This document shows, piece by piece, positions 54,727-62,935 of a stretch of 64,000 bases of DNA; within the stretch, counting starts at the first letter, position 1; each line of letters starts with the position of its first letter. Position numbers and translations under genes: made by a program. The DNA comes from Flavobacterium hydatis (lineage in GTDB: Bacteria; Bacteroidota; Bacteroidia; Flavobacteriales; Flavobacteriaceae): positions 248,001 through 312,000 of the forward strand of contig NZ_JPRM01000003.1 in the NCBI RefSeq assembly GCF_000737695.1, in the 5' to 3' direction. The notes under the pieces were generated by a model. It saw nothing but the letters and a program-made list of their open reading frames with translations, did not search any database and was not told where the DNA came from.

Positions 54727-55503
54727 ATGAATAAAATATATTCTCTGATTTTACTTTGTTCACTAATACTAAGTTGTTCAAACTATAAAAAAGCAAGTGT
54801 TCAAGAATCAAATCATAGTTATGCTGTCAAACTTGATAGTGTAGAGATATTTGACAAATCTAGAAATAGAAAAATTCCTGTTGCTTTATATTATCCCAAA
54901 ACAGATAAGAAAATAAATAACCAACAAGTAGTAATTTTTAGTCATGGATACGGAGAAAACAAAGGCGGAGATAATAAGATTTATTCTTATCTAACAGAAA
55001 ATTTAGCTTCTAAAGGATATTTTGTTATCAGTATTCAACACGAATTACCAACCGATGACCTTCTTGCAATGGAAGGAGATTTTAAAATTACAAGAAGACC
55101 AAATTGGGAAAGAGGTACTGAAAATATTTTATATGTTATTAATGAGTTTAAAAAATCAAATCCTGAATTAGATTTTAAACATCTAACCTTAATCGGACAT
55201 TCGAATGGTGGTGATATGACTGCTTTGTTTGCAACTAAATATCCTAAATTAGTTTATAAAGCAATAACAATGGATAACCGAAGAATGCCACTTCCTAGAG
55301 TTTCCGAACCTAAAATATATACTTTACGTTCTAGTAACTACCTTGCAGATGAAGGTGTATTACCAACAGAGCAAGAACAAAAAAAATACGGAATCAAAGT
55401 TCAATTAACGCCCGTAACCCATTCTGACATGGACAATGATGCAACAATCGAGCAGCGAAAATTATTAAATACTTATATAGAGGAATACATAAGTGAAAAA
55501 TAA
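54727..55503 (+). CDS. Alpha/beta-hydrolase lipoprotein
   Basis: The protein has 258 residues. A lipoprotein signal ends at LILSCSN. The alpha/beta-hydrolase fold has a nucleophile elbow GHSNGG, an oxyanion-region HGYGENKGG, and a late acidic/His pair (THSDMDND). The nearest families are the platelet-activating factor acetylhydrolase-like and dienelactone hydrolase-like enzymes. The substrate is unknown. It is 62 bp after the sulfur genes and may be read from the same transcript; no functional tie is evident. Confidence 0.8.
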   Translation: MNKIYSLILLCSLILSCSNYKKASVQESNHSYAVKLDSVEIFDKSRNRKIPVALYYPKTDKKINNQQVVIFSHGYGENKGGDNKIYSYLTENLASKGYFVISIQHELPTDDLLAMEGDFKITRRPNWERGTENILYVINEFKKSNPELDFKHLTLIGHSNGGDMTALFATKYPKLVYKAITMDNRRMPLPRVSEPKIYTLRSSNYLADEGVLPTEQEQKKYGIKVQLTPVTHSDMDNDATIEQRKLLNTYIEEYISEK

Positions 55504-55534
55504 CAAATATTATTTCTCTACATATTAAGACTAT

Positions 55535-55573
55535 AAACCCAACAGATTTTAAAAAACTGTTGGGTTTCTTTTT
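55535..55573 (+). terminator. Intrinsic terminator after the hydrolase gene
   Basis: A perfect 11-bp stem AAACCCAACAG/CTGTTGGGTTT, an 11-nt loop and a T run. Confidence 0.92.
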
Positions 55574-55609
55574 ATATTCTATATTAAAATCTTTGTCAAA
55601 GCTTAATCC

Positions 55610-56025
55610 CAAACTTTTGAAACTGATTCTATTTAAACGCAAAGTACACAAAGAAAAAAACGCAGAGATTCGCAAAGCCATTGATTAAGCTTTGTGAACC
55701 TTTATGTAATCCTTTGCGCCCTTTGCGGTAAATTCTTTTAACTGTTCCCAACTTTTATAACTGATTCGATTTAAACTCAAAGTACACAAAGAAAAAAAAC
55801 GCAGAGATTCACAAAGCTATTCATTAAACTTTGTGAACCTTTATGTAATCCTTTGCGCCCTTTGCGGTAAATTCTTTTGCCTACTCTCCAACTTTTATAA
55901 CTGATTCGATTTAAACGCAAAGTACACAATGAAAAGAAACGCAGAGATTCGCAAAGCTATTCATTAAACTTTGTGAACCTTTGTGTAATCCTTTGCGCCC
56001 TTTGCGTTAAATTCTTTTGCCTATT
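55610..56025. repeat. Three tandem 138-140-bp units
   Basis: Units start near 55621, 55759 and 55899 with the phrase AACTGATTC and are about 90 percent identical. Each is itself roughly palindromic: a CGCAAAG-type left half and a CTTTGTGAACC...CTTTGCG right half. Related degenerate phrases fill 21863-22320 and appear at 21373-21440 and 63960-63990. No ORF or transposase is present. The rest of the gap to 56160 is AT-rich without features. Confidence 0.85.
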
Positions 56026-56178
56026 ACTAGAAGATACACATAACCTAAACAACAATTAAACCTCAATTAATCAACTCCTTAATTAGAAAAATACAAATAA
56101 ATTTTACTAATTTTAAACTCGAAATCTGACCACGAAAAACTCCCCTTAAACAATATTAACAAAATTTTAACAACACAT

Positions 56179-56220
56179 TTGTATATACAACAATAAAACA
56201 TATTACATTTGTATATACAA
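56179..56220 (+). promoter_or_regulatory. Two-copy palindromic operator of the MarR operon
   Basis: TTGTATATACAA occurs at 56179-56190 and 56209-56220 (30-bp spacing). The second overlaps the last three bases of the -7 element TACATTTG (56204-56211), and the first covers the -33 position. It is probably the binding site of the adjacent MarR regulator. Confidence 0.7.
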
Positions 56221-56237
56221 ATTATACACTTACGACT

Positions 56238-56699
56238 ATGACAATTGAAGATGTAATAAAAAGTACCGTTAAGATGGATAATCCAAAAAGAGTTATTCTG
56301 AATATTATGTACACACAAAATATACTTCAGGATAAATTTAATGAGGTATTAAAACCTTATGAATTATCTGGAGAACAATATAATGTGTTACGTATATTAA
56401 GAGGACAAAAAGGAAATCCTGCAAATATGTGTGTTATACAAGACCGTATGTTAGCAAAAACAAGCAATACAACTCGATTAGTCGATAAGTTATTACTGAA
56501 GGATTTTGTTACCAGAAATGTATGTCCGAATAATAGAAGAAAAATAGAAGTATCGATTACAGATAAAGGATTAGAAGTTTTAAACGAGTTAGACCCAAAA
56601 GTAATTGAACATGAAAATGTTTTTTCAGAAAATCTGACCACAGATGAATTAGAATTATTAAACGAATTATTAGAAAAATTTAGAAATCAAATAAATTAA
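56238..56699 (+). CDS. MarR family transcriptional regulator
   Basis: The protein has 153 residues. The winged-helix core is visible: LSGEQYNVLRILRGQKGNPA, the recognition region MLAKTSNTTRLVDKLLLKDF and the wing RNVCPNNRRKIEVSITDKG. It is the first gene of an operon with a nitroreductase and a YceI protein, and its promoter carries two palindromes, as expected for autorepression. Ligands are probably redox-active or phenolic compounds, inferred from the partner genes only. Confidence 0.88.
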   Translation: MTIEDVIKSTVKMDNPKRVILNIMYTQNILQDKFNEVLKPYELSGEQYNVLRILRGQKGNPANMCVIQDRMLAKTSNTTRLVDKLLLKDFVTRNVCPNNRRKIEVSITDKGLEVLNELDPKVIEHENVFSENLTTDELELLNELLEKFRNQIN

Positions 56700-56713
56700 T
56701 ACGAGTAAATAAC

Positions 56714-57346
56714 ATGAATACTTTCCTAGAAAATCAAAATTGGAGATACGCAACCAAAAAGTTTGATGCGACCAAAAAAATCTCAGCTGAAGATTTAAAT
56801 ACACTAAAAGAAGCAATACGATTAAGTTCATCTTCTTATGGTTTACAACCATACAAAGTGATTTTTGTTGAATCACCAGAATTAAGAACAAAATTACAAG
56901 CTGCTGCATGGGGACAATCTCAAATTGTAGAAGCATCTCATTTGGTAGTTTTTGCAAATGATACTAATATTGGTGATGATGCAATTGACCGTTTTATCAA
57001 AAATATCAGCGAAACAAGACAAATTCCAAATGAATCTTTATCAGGATATAGCGATTTTATGAAATCTAAAATCTCTACACTTCCTGCAGATGCAAAAAAC
57101 ATCTGGGGATCTAAACAAACTTATTTAGCATTAGGAAACTTATTAAACGCTGCTGCAGAATTAAAAATTGACGTTACGCCAATGGAAGGTTTTGATCCAG
57201 CTGCATTTAATGAAATCTTAGGTTTAGATGCTTTACATTTAAACGCATCAGTAATTGCAACTGTAGGTTACAGACATGAAGAAGATGCAACACAGCATCA
57301 TAAAAAAGTAAGAAAAACTCAAGAAGAATTATTTATCACACTATAA
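56714..57346 (+). CDS. NAD(P)H-dependent nitroreductase family oxidoreductase
   Basis: The protein has 210 residues. The N-terminus (NWRYATKKFDATKKISAEDL) and LKEAIRLSSSSYGLQPYKVI match the FMN-binding nitroreductase family (NfsB/YdgI type), with the later KQTYLALGNLLNAAAELKID and MEGFD motifs. It uses NAD(P)H to reduce quinones, nitroaromatics or related compounds. It begins 14 bp after the MarR gene, which suggests that the enzyme is regulated by that protein. Confidence 0.9.
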   Translation: MNTFLENQNWRYATKKFDATKKISAEDLNTLKEAIRLSSSSYGLQPYKVIFVESPELRTKLQAAAWGQSQIVEASHLVVFANDTNIGDDAIDRFIKNISETRQIPNESLSGYSDFMKSKISTLPADAKNIWGSKQTYLALGNLLNAAAELKIDVTPMEGFDPAAFNEILGLDALHLNASVIATVGYRHEEDATQHHKKVRKTQEELFITL

Positions 57347-57378
57347 TTATTAATCCAAATTTATTAAAATCAAACAAA

Positions 57379-57945
57379 ATGAAAAATTTAAAAACAATTG
57401 CTCTTGCCCTAGTGGTAGCTTTATCATCAGTTTCTATTAACGCACAAACTAAAAAAGTAGACGTTAAAACAAGTACAGTTAAATGGGTTGGAAAAAAAGT
57501 AACTGGAGAGCACTCTGGTACTGTAAACCTAAAAGATGGTGCTTTAGTATTTAAAGGAAAAAAATTAGCTGGTGGAACTTTCACTGTAGATATGACTTCT
57601 ATTAACGCAACTGACCTTTCTGGTGAATACCAAGGAAAATTAAACGGTCACTTGAAAGCAGATGATTTCTTTGGAACTGAAAAATTCCCAACTGCTAAAT
57701 TAGTTTTCAAAACTATCGGAGCTAAAGCAACTGATGTTTATACTGTAACTGCAGATTTAACTATCAAAGGAATTACTAAACCTGTAACTTTTGATATCAC
57801 TGTAGCTGGAAACACTGCTACAACTGCATTTAAAGTTGACAGAACTAAATATGATATTAAATACAACTCAGGAAACTTCTTCGAAAACTTAGGAGACAAA
57901 ACTATCAATGATGATTTTGAATTAACTGTAGCTTTGAAATTCTAA
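57379..57945 (+). CDS. YceI family secreted lipid-binding protein
   Basis: The protein has 188 residues. A signal peptide (about 1-22, SSVSINAQ) is followed by the YceI lipocalin-like barrel: STVKWVGKKVTGEHSGTVNL, FTVDMTSINATDL, LKADDFFGTEKFPTAKLVF and ADLTIKGITKPVTFD. YceI proteins bind isoprenoid lipids such as quinones in the periplasm. It is 32 bp after the nitroreductase, so quinone- or redox-related roles for the operon are plausible. A terminator follows. Confidence 0.92.
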   Translation: MKNLKTIALALVVALSSVSINAQTKKVDVKTSTVKWVGKKVTGEHSGTVNLKDGALVFKGKKLAGGTFTVDMTSINATDLSGEYQGKLNGHLKADDFFGTEKFPTAKLVFKTIGAKATDVYTVTADLTIKGITKPVTFDITVAGNTATTAFKVDRTKYDIKYNSGNFFENLGDKTINDDFELTVALKF

Positions 57946-57967
57946 TATCACACGCTTACTAATTCTG

Positions 57968-58003
57968 AAAATCCCATTTGCCACGGCAAATGGGATTTTT
58001 TTA
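57968..58003 (+). terminator. Terminator of the MarR-nitroreductase-YceI operon
   Basis: AAAATCCCATTTGC pairs with GCAAATGGGATTTT around a very short loop, followed by T. Confidence 0.9.
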
Positions 58004-58140
58004 TGTCTTAATTTTTGACGTTCAAATTCAACAATCTGTTTACGAACAAAAAAATAACGTTCTTAAAGTTATAATAACACTTTCATAATGTCTTATCATT
58101 CTTTGATTAACAAACCCCTTTTACTTTTGGGACAATTAAA

Positions 58141-58171
58141 AAAAAGCCTTTGTCTCAACCAAAAGGCTTTT
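58141..58171 (-). terminator. Hairpin with T tract on the minus strand
   Basis: AAAGCCTTT/AAAGGCTTT arms are followed by a T run on the minus strand. No minus-strand gene lies upstream, so its role (leader hairpin or antisense stop) is unclear. Confidence 0.4.
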
Positions 58172-58205
58172 ATCCAAAAAATCAAATTTTGCTAAAGACA
58201 ACACT

Positions 58206-59483
58206 ATGAAAAAAAATTTACACCTTGTAATTATTTGTTTAGTAAGTAGTATTATAGTCAATGCACAACAACAAAAAGGGATTGTTGGTGCATCAAACTG
58301 GATGAATAAATGGACAAATTTTAAACCTGCATCAATAGATTATAATGAAGCTACAAATATTCTGGCTGGAACTATCGATAAGGACACCAAATTATACAAG
58401 CGTAATACATACCAACTAGTTGGGGTTGTTTATCTAACCAACAATGCCGTTTTAACTATTGAACCTGGAACTGTAATAAGAGGAGATGATAAAACTTGTG
58501 GAACGCTAGTAATAACAAATGGCTCTAAAATAATGGCCGAAGGATTAGAAACTGACCCAATTATATTTACATCTAATAAAAATGTTGCCGAAAGAAAACC
58601 TGGGGATTGGGGCGGAATAATTCTTTTAGGAAAAGCTCCTATTAATAAAATGGGCGGAGTAAGTTTTCTTGATTTTAACCTAGACCCTGTTGTAAACCAT
58701 TATGGCGGACAAGATCCTGAGGATAATTCTGGAATTTTAAAATACGTACGCATCGAATATTCAGGCAGAAAACTGAATGCTTTAAAAGAAATTAATGGTT
58801 TATCACTGGCAGGAGTTGGTCGCAAAACTAAGCTAGAATATATTCAGATAAGCTATTCTAATGATGATTCTTTTGAATCTTATGGTGGTGATGTTGTTAT
58901 GAACAACTTAGTTTCTTACCGAGCTACTGATGATGATTTTGATTTTACCCAAGGTGTACAATGCACTATAAATAATAGTATCGCCATTCGTCACCCTTAC
59001 TCATCAGACATTTCAGGTTCAAGATGTTTTGAAATTGACTCTTACGACAAAATCGAAAATAGTGATACCAGCAAAAAATTAACCAAGATAACTGCTAGTA
59101 ATATCACATTAATAAATCTTGAAGAAAGTAATCAGGGGCTTGTACGTGAGGCAGTACATATGGGCGAAAACAGCTATTTTACCTTAAATAATAGTGTAAT
59201 TTCAGGCTTCACTCCTTTTATGGTATTTCAAGGAAAAATTGGAGATGGTGTAGTTAATCTAGAAAAAATTAAACTAAACGGATTAATAATTAATAACTGC
59301 CAAGGTGCAATTTTAAGCGAGAATTCTAATTTTGATTCAGCTATTAAGAACTGGTATCAGAACCCTGCGTTTGGTTTAGAATATACAAGTATAAGAAATG
59401 TCGCATTATTTACAGAACCTAACATCAAAACAAATCCAGATTTTAGAATTAACGTAAATAACACTTTAGCCAGTGGAAATTAA
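58206..59483 (+). CDS. Secreted parallel beta-helix-type protein, paralogue of 12455-13744
   Basis: The protein has 425 residues. A signal peptide (MKKNLHLVIICLVSSIIVNA) is followed by the same N-terminus as the 12.5-13.7 kb protein (KGIVGASNWMNKWTNFKP) and VLTIEPGTVIRGD, PIIFTSN and GDWGGIILLG. It has no type IX C-terminal signal. The paralogues lie 45 kb apart on opposite strands. The function is unknown; the beta-helix part suggests carbohydrate binding or a structural role outside the cell. Confidence 0.72.
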   Translation: MKKNLHLVIICLVSSIIVNAQQQKGIVGASNWMNKWTNFKPASIDYNEATNILAGTIDKDTKLYKRNTYQLVGVVYLTNNAVLTIEPGTVIRGDDKTCGTLVITNGSKIMAEGLETDPIIFTSNKNVAERKPGDWGGIILLGKAPINKMGGVSFLDFNLDPVVNHYGGQDPEDNSGILKYVRIEYSGRKLNALKEINGLSLAGVGRKTKLEYIQISYSNDDSFESYGGDVVMNNLVSYRATDDDFDFTQGVQCTINNSIAIRHPYSSDISGSRCFEIDSYDKIENSDTSKKLTKITASNITLINLEESNQGLVREAVHMGENSYFTLNNSVISGFTPFMVFQGKIGDGVVNLEKIKLNGLIINNCQGAILSENSNFDSAIKNWYQNPAFGLEYTSIRNVALFTEPNIKTNPDFRINVNNTLASGN

Positions 59484-59606
59484 GCCTTTAAAATGGATCG
59501 TTTAAATTAAATTTAACAAAAAACTCAAAATAATACAGATTTTTTTTAAAATAATGTATACGAATATTCAAATTACATTTATACATTTGTACCAACAAAA
59601 AAGTTT
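59484..59606. other. AT-rich gap and trp promoter
   Basis: The -7 element TACATTTG (59582-59589) lies 17 nt before the leader-peptide ATG. There is no good TTG at -33. No terminator for the preceding gene is evident. Confidence 0.5.
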
Positions 59607-59663
59607 ATGAAAACAATTACAAATAATACTTGGTGGTGGAGCAATTTACGTCAGACGTCGTGA
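59607..59663 (+). CDS. trpL: trp operon leader peptide
   Basis: An 18-residue ORF, MKTITNNTWWWSNLRQTS, has three consecutive TGG codons (59631-59639). It is followed 38 bp later by an intrinsic terminator (59702-59733) and then by trpE. This is the classical layout of transcription attenuation: ribosome stalling at Trp codons when charged tRNA-Trp is scarce. It is too short to be caught by ORF length filters. Confidence 0.85.
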   Translation: MKTITNNTWWWSNLRQTS

Positions 59664-59701
59664 ACGAAGCTTCCTATGGTATTATTCAAACTATAAATAT
59701 G

Positions 59702-59733
59702 AAAGGCTTGTCATCACGACAAGCCTTTTTTTT
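59702..59733 (+). terminator. trp attenuator
   Basis: AAAGGCTTGTC (59702-59712) pairs with GACAAGCCTTT (59718-59728) and runs into eight T. Bases 59714-59720 (TCACGAC) can instead pair with GTCGTGA (59657-59663) at the leader stop codon, which would give an antiterminator. Confidence 0.85.
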
Positions 59734-59783
59734 GCTTATAATTTTCTGGAAAACAATATATTAAAAATTAAAAAATCAACACA

Positions 59784-61184
59784 TTGAAACCTTTTATACT
59801 AAACACACACTACAAACAAATTCTTGCAGACACTGTAACGCCAGTGAGCATTTATTTTAAAATTAGAGATAAATTCCCTAATAGTTTATTGCTGGAAAGT
59901 AGCGATTACCACGGAAACGACAATAGTTTTTCTTACATCTGCTGCAACCCTATTGCAAGTATTAAAATCGAAAACGAAACTATTTCTAAAAATTATCCTG
60001 ACGGAACTTCAGAGGAAATAGCGATTGATAGCCTGACCAATATTCCAGAAATTATTCAGGAATTTTCAGGACAATTTAAATCTGAAAAGAATGATTTCAA
60101 GTTCATCAATAACGGATTATTCGGATACATTTCTTACGATGCCGTTCGTTATTTTGAAAAAGTAACTATTGCAAAAAAAGACAATAGCATTTCTATTCCC
60201 GATGTATATTATGCAGTTTACCAAAATATAATTGCAATAAATCACTTCAAAAACGAAGCATACATTTTTTGCCACAGCGTAGACGGAAGAAATAATATTT
60301 CGGAAATAGAGCAATTACTGCAATCAAGAAATATAGCTTCATACCAATTTACTAAAGAAGGCGAAGGATTCTCGAATCTTACCGATGAAGAATTTAAGCA
60401 TAATGTTGCTTTAGCAAAAAAACATTGTTTCCGTGGCGATGTATTCCAATTGGTTTTATCACGCCGATTTACACAAGGTTTTAAAGGAGACGAATTTAAT
60501 GTGTACAGAGCATTACGAAGCATCAACCCTTCACCTTACTTATTCTTTTTTGATTATGGAGATTTCAAAATATTTGGTTCTTCGCCTGAAGCTCAAATTA
60601 TTGTAAAAAATCGTAAAGCCGAAATTCATCCTATCGCCGGAACTTTTAAAAGAACTGGAAATGATGAACAAGACGCCGTTCTTGCCAAACAATTATCTGA
60701 AGATAAAAAAGAAAATAGCGAACACGTAATGTTGGTCGACTTAGCAAGAAATGATTTAAGCCGTAACGGACATGATGTAAATGTGGAGAAATATCGTGAA
60801 GTTCAATTTTTCTCACACGTAATACACTTAGTATCTAAAGTTACAGGGCATTTACATGAAAAAGCAACTACAATGCAAGTTGTAGCCGATACTTTTCCTG
60901 CAGGAACTTTAAGCGGAGCACCAAAACACAGAGCCATGCAACTTATAGAAGAATACGAAAAAACCAATCGTACTTTTTATGGTGGCGCCATTGGTGTTAT
61001 GGATTTTGAAGGCAATTTTAACCACGCCATCATGATTAGAACTTTCCTGAGCAAAAACCACCAATTGCATTGCCAAGCTGGAGCCGGAATCGTAGCAAGT
61101 TCAGACGAGGAAAGCGAAATGCAAGAAGTATACAATAAACTTAGAGCATTAAATACTGCGCTAGAAATGGCAGAAAAAATTTAG
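59784..61184 (+). CDS. trpE: Anthranilate synthase component I
   Basis: The protein has 466 residues and starts at TTG 59784 (MKPFILNTHYKQ). The feedback site SLLLESSDYHG, the chorismate core ending GTFKRTG, EHVMLVDLARNDLSRNG, FPAGTLSGAPKHRAMQLIEE and GGAIGVMDF are visible. It converts chorismate to anthranilate with TrpG supplying ammonia. No in-frame ATG lies nearby, and TTG gives the family N-terminus. Expression is controlled by the leader and attenuator just upstream. Confidence 0.94.
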   Translation: MKPFILNTHYKQILADTVTPVSIYFKIRDKFPNSLLLESSDYHGNDNSFSYICCNPIASIKIENETISKNYPDGTSEEIAIDSLTNIPEIIQEFSGQFKSEKNDFKFINNGLFGYISYDAVRYFEKVTIAKKDNSISIPDVYYAVYQNIIAINHFKNEAYIFCHSVDGRNNISEIEQLLQSRNIASYQFTKEGEGFSNLTDEEFKHNVALAKKHCFRGDVFQLVLSRRFTQGFKGDEFNVYRALRSINPSPYLFFFDYGDFKIFGSSPEAQIIVKNRKAEIHPIAGTFKRTGNDEQDAVLAKQLSEDKKENSEHVMLVDLARNDLSRNGHDVNVEKYREVQFFSHVIHLVSKVTGHLHEKATTMQVVADTFPAGTLSGAPKHRAMQLIEEYEKTNRTFYGGAIGVMDFEGNFNHAIMIRTFLSKNHQLHCQAGAGIVASSDEESEMQEVYNKLRALNTALEMAEKI

Positions 61185-61283
61185 CGTTCAGTTGCAGTTT
61201 TTAGTTCTCAGTACCAAACGAGAAACTTAAAACTTACAACTAAACAAAGAGAATATTAAATAAAAATTAAACAACTAAAAACT

Positions 61284-61742
61284 ATGAAAAACACTATTGG
61301 ATTATTATTGGTTATGGCATTTTTAACTTCTTGCAACGACAAGAGCAAGCAAGAAACAACAACATCTAAAAAAGAAATTGAAGGAACCTGGCGACTTATA
61401 TCAGCAGAGACAACCGAAAAAGATTCTACTTTTTCAACTTTCAATCCAAAAACCAAAATGATTAAAATTATAAATGACTCTCACTTTGCATTCTTTAACC
61501 ACGACTTAAATAATGGTAAAAAAGCTGATGCATTATTCTTCGGAGGTGGAGGAAAATATACTTTAAAAGATAGTACATACACAGAGAATTTAGAATATTT
61601 CAATAATAGAGACTGGGAGAACAACAAATTTGAATTTACAGTAAAAGTTAAAAACGATACTTTAATTCAAAAAGGAATCGAGAAAATTGAAAAACTTGGA
61701 ATAGATAGAATAATTGTCGAAAAATACGTTCGAGAAAAATAA
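61284..61742 (+). CDS. Lipocalin-like lipoprotein inside the trp operon, 152 residues
   Basis: The signal ends at FLTSCN (Cys 17). The rest looks like a lipocalin-like domain: KEIEGTWRLISAETTEKDST, FNPKTKMIKIINDSHFAFFN and GGGKYTLKDSTYTENLEYF. The domain type is common in Bacteroidetes lipoproteins, of unknown ligand. Its position between trpE and trpG is unusual; it is not a tryptophan enzyme. The flanking gaps contain the short repeats found around the other genes of the operon. Confidence 0.76.
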   Translation: MKNTIGLLLVMAFLTSCNDKSKQETTTSKKEIEGTWRLISAETTEKDSTFSTFNPKTKMIKIINDSHFAFFNHDLNNGKKADALFFGGGGKYTLKDSTYTENLEYFNNRDWENNKFEFTVKVKNDTLIQKGIEKIEKLGIDRIIVEKYVREK

Positions 61743-61831
61743 ACAAAAATTAGTTGCCAGTTTCAGTATTCGGTCACAGTTTAAAAACTTAGCACCTCAG
61801 AATCTTAGCAACTTAGAACCTTAAAAGAAAA

Positions 61832-62398
61832 ATGAAAAAAATATTAGTAATAGATAACTACGATAGCTTCACTTATAATCTTGTACATTATCTGGAAGAT
61901 TTAGATTGCGAAGTAACTGTGTATAGAAATGATGAGTTTGATATTGATGAAATTGCAAGTTTCGACAAAATATTACTTTCACCAGGACCAGGAATTCCAG
62001 ACGAAGCAGGTTTGCTAAAAGCTGTAATTCAAAAATATGCACCAACCAAAAGTATTCTTGGAGTTTGTTTAGGACAACAAGCCATAGGAGAAGTTTTTGG
62101 AGGAACATTATCAAACCTAGACAAAGTATATCATGGTGTAGCAACCAATGTAAAAACGGTTGTAGATGATGAGATTTTATTCGAAGGAATAGGAAAAGAA
62201 TTCGAAGTAGGTCGTTATCATTCATGGGTTGTAGATGCAAGTTTACCCGATGTTCTCGAAGCTACATCTTACGACGAAAACGGACAAGTTATGTCATTAA
62301 GACACCGAACGTATGATGTACGCGGAGTACAATTTCATCCTGAAAGTGTATTAACACCAAACGGAAAAAAAATGTTAGAGAACTGGGTTAAAAGCTAG
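61832..62398 (+). CDS. trpG: Anthranilate synthase component II (glutamine amidotransferase)
   Basis: The protein has 188 residues. The glutaminase triad is visible: Cys 79 in GVCLGQQAIG, and His-Glu in VQFHPES near the C-terminus. The N-terminus ILVIDNYDSFTYNLVHYLED and SPGPGIPDEAG fit the family. It cleaves glutamine to supply ammonia to TrpE. In some bacteria the same protein also serves PabB; nothing here separates the two roles. Confidence 0.94.
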   Translation: MKKILVIDNYDSFTYNLVHYLEDLDCEVTVYRNDEFDIDEIASFDKILLSPGPGIPDEAGLLKAVIQKYAPTKSILGVCLGQQAIGEVFGGTLSNLDKVYHGVATNVKTVVDDEILFEGIGKEFEVGRYHSWVVDASLPDVLEATSYDENGQVMSLRHRTYDVRGVQFHPESVLTPNGKKMLENWVKS

Positions 62399-62477
62399 TT
62401 TACAGAATTTAGTCACAGTATCAGTTTACAACCTTAGAACCTAAGCACCTTAGTTTCTTAGAAACTTAAAATAAAAA

Positions 62478-62885
62478 ATGGATATTAAAATTTTAGAAAC
62501 CAAAGAAATTAATATTGAAGATATAATAAGATTATATAAAGCCAATGAATGGAGTTCGGCTGAAAAACCTGATTTATTACATAAAGCACTTTTAAATTCT
62601 GAAACGTTAATTACAGCTTGGGATGATAAAAAATTGGTTGGACTAGGAAATGCAATTTCCGATGGTTACTTAACGGTTTATTATCCACATTTATTAGTAC
62701 TTCCAGAATATCAAGGAAAAGGAATCGGTAAAATGATTTGCGATAAAATGCAAGATAAATATCGTGATTTCCACATGCAAATGTTAACTGCAGACGGAAA
62801 ATCAATAGAATTCTATACAAAAAATGGATTTGAACGCGCTGGAAAAACCGAACCAATGTGGATTTATCAAGGAGATGAACATTAA
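62478..62885 (+). CDS. GNAT family N-acetyltransferase inside the trp operon
   Basis: The protein has 135 residues with the acetyl-CoA motif LLVLPEYQGKGIGKMICDKM, followed by FYTKNGFERAGKTEPMW. Its substrate is unknown. It lies between trpG and trpD with gaps of 79 and 50 bp, and is on the same strand, so it is probably expressed with them. Such an insertion is not part of the usual trpEGDCFBA order in Flavobacteria. Confidence 0.82.
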   Translation: MDIKILETKEINIEDIIRLYKANEWSSAEKPDLLHKALLNSETLITAWDDKKLVGLGNAISDGYLTVYYPHLLVLPEYQGKGIGKMICDKMQDKYRDFHMQMLTADGKSIEFYTKNGFERAGKTEPMWIYQGDEH

Positions 62886-62935
62886 AGAAGCATTCAGTAT
62901 CAGTTTACAGTAAAAAACTTAGAACCTTAAAAAGA

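Larger units (their letters stand above)
61743..62935 (+). repeat. Short repeats in the gaps of the trp operon
   Basis: The three gaps (61743-61831, 62399-62477, 62886-62935), and loosely 61185-61283, share phrases CAGTATCAGTTTACA and ACTTAGAACCTTA in the same order before each start codon. They resemble copies of one degenerate linker. Confidence 0.65.
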
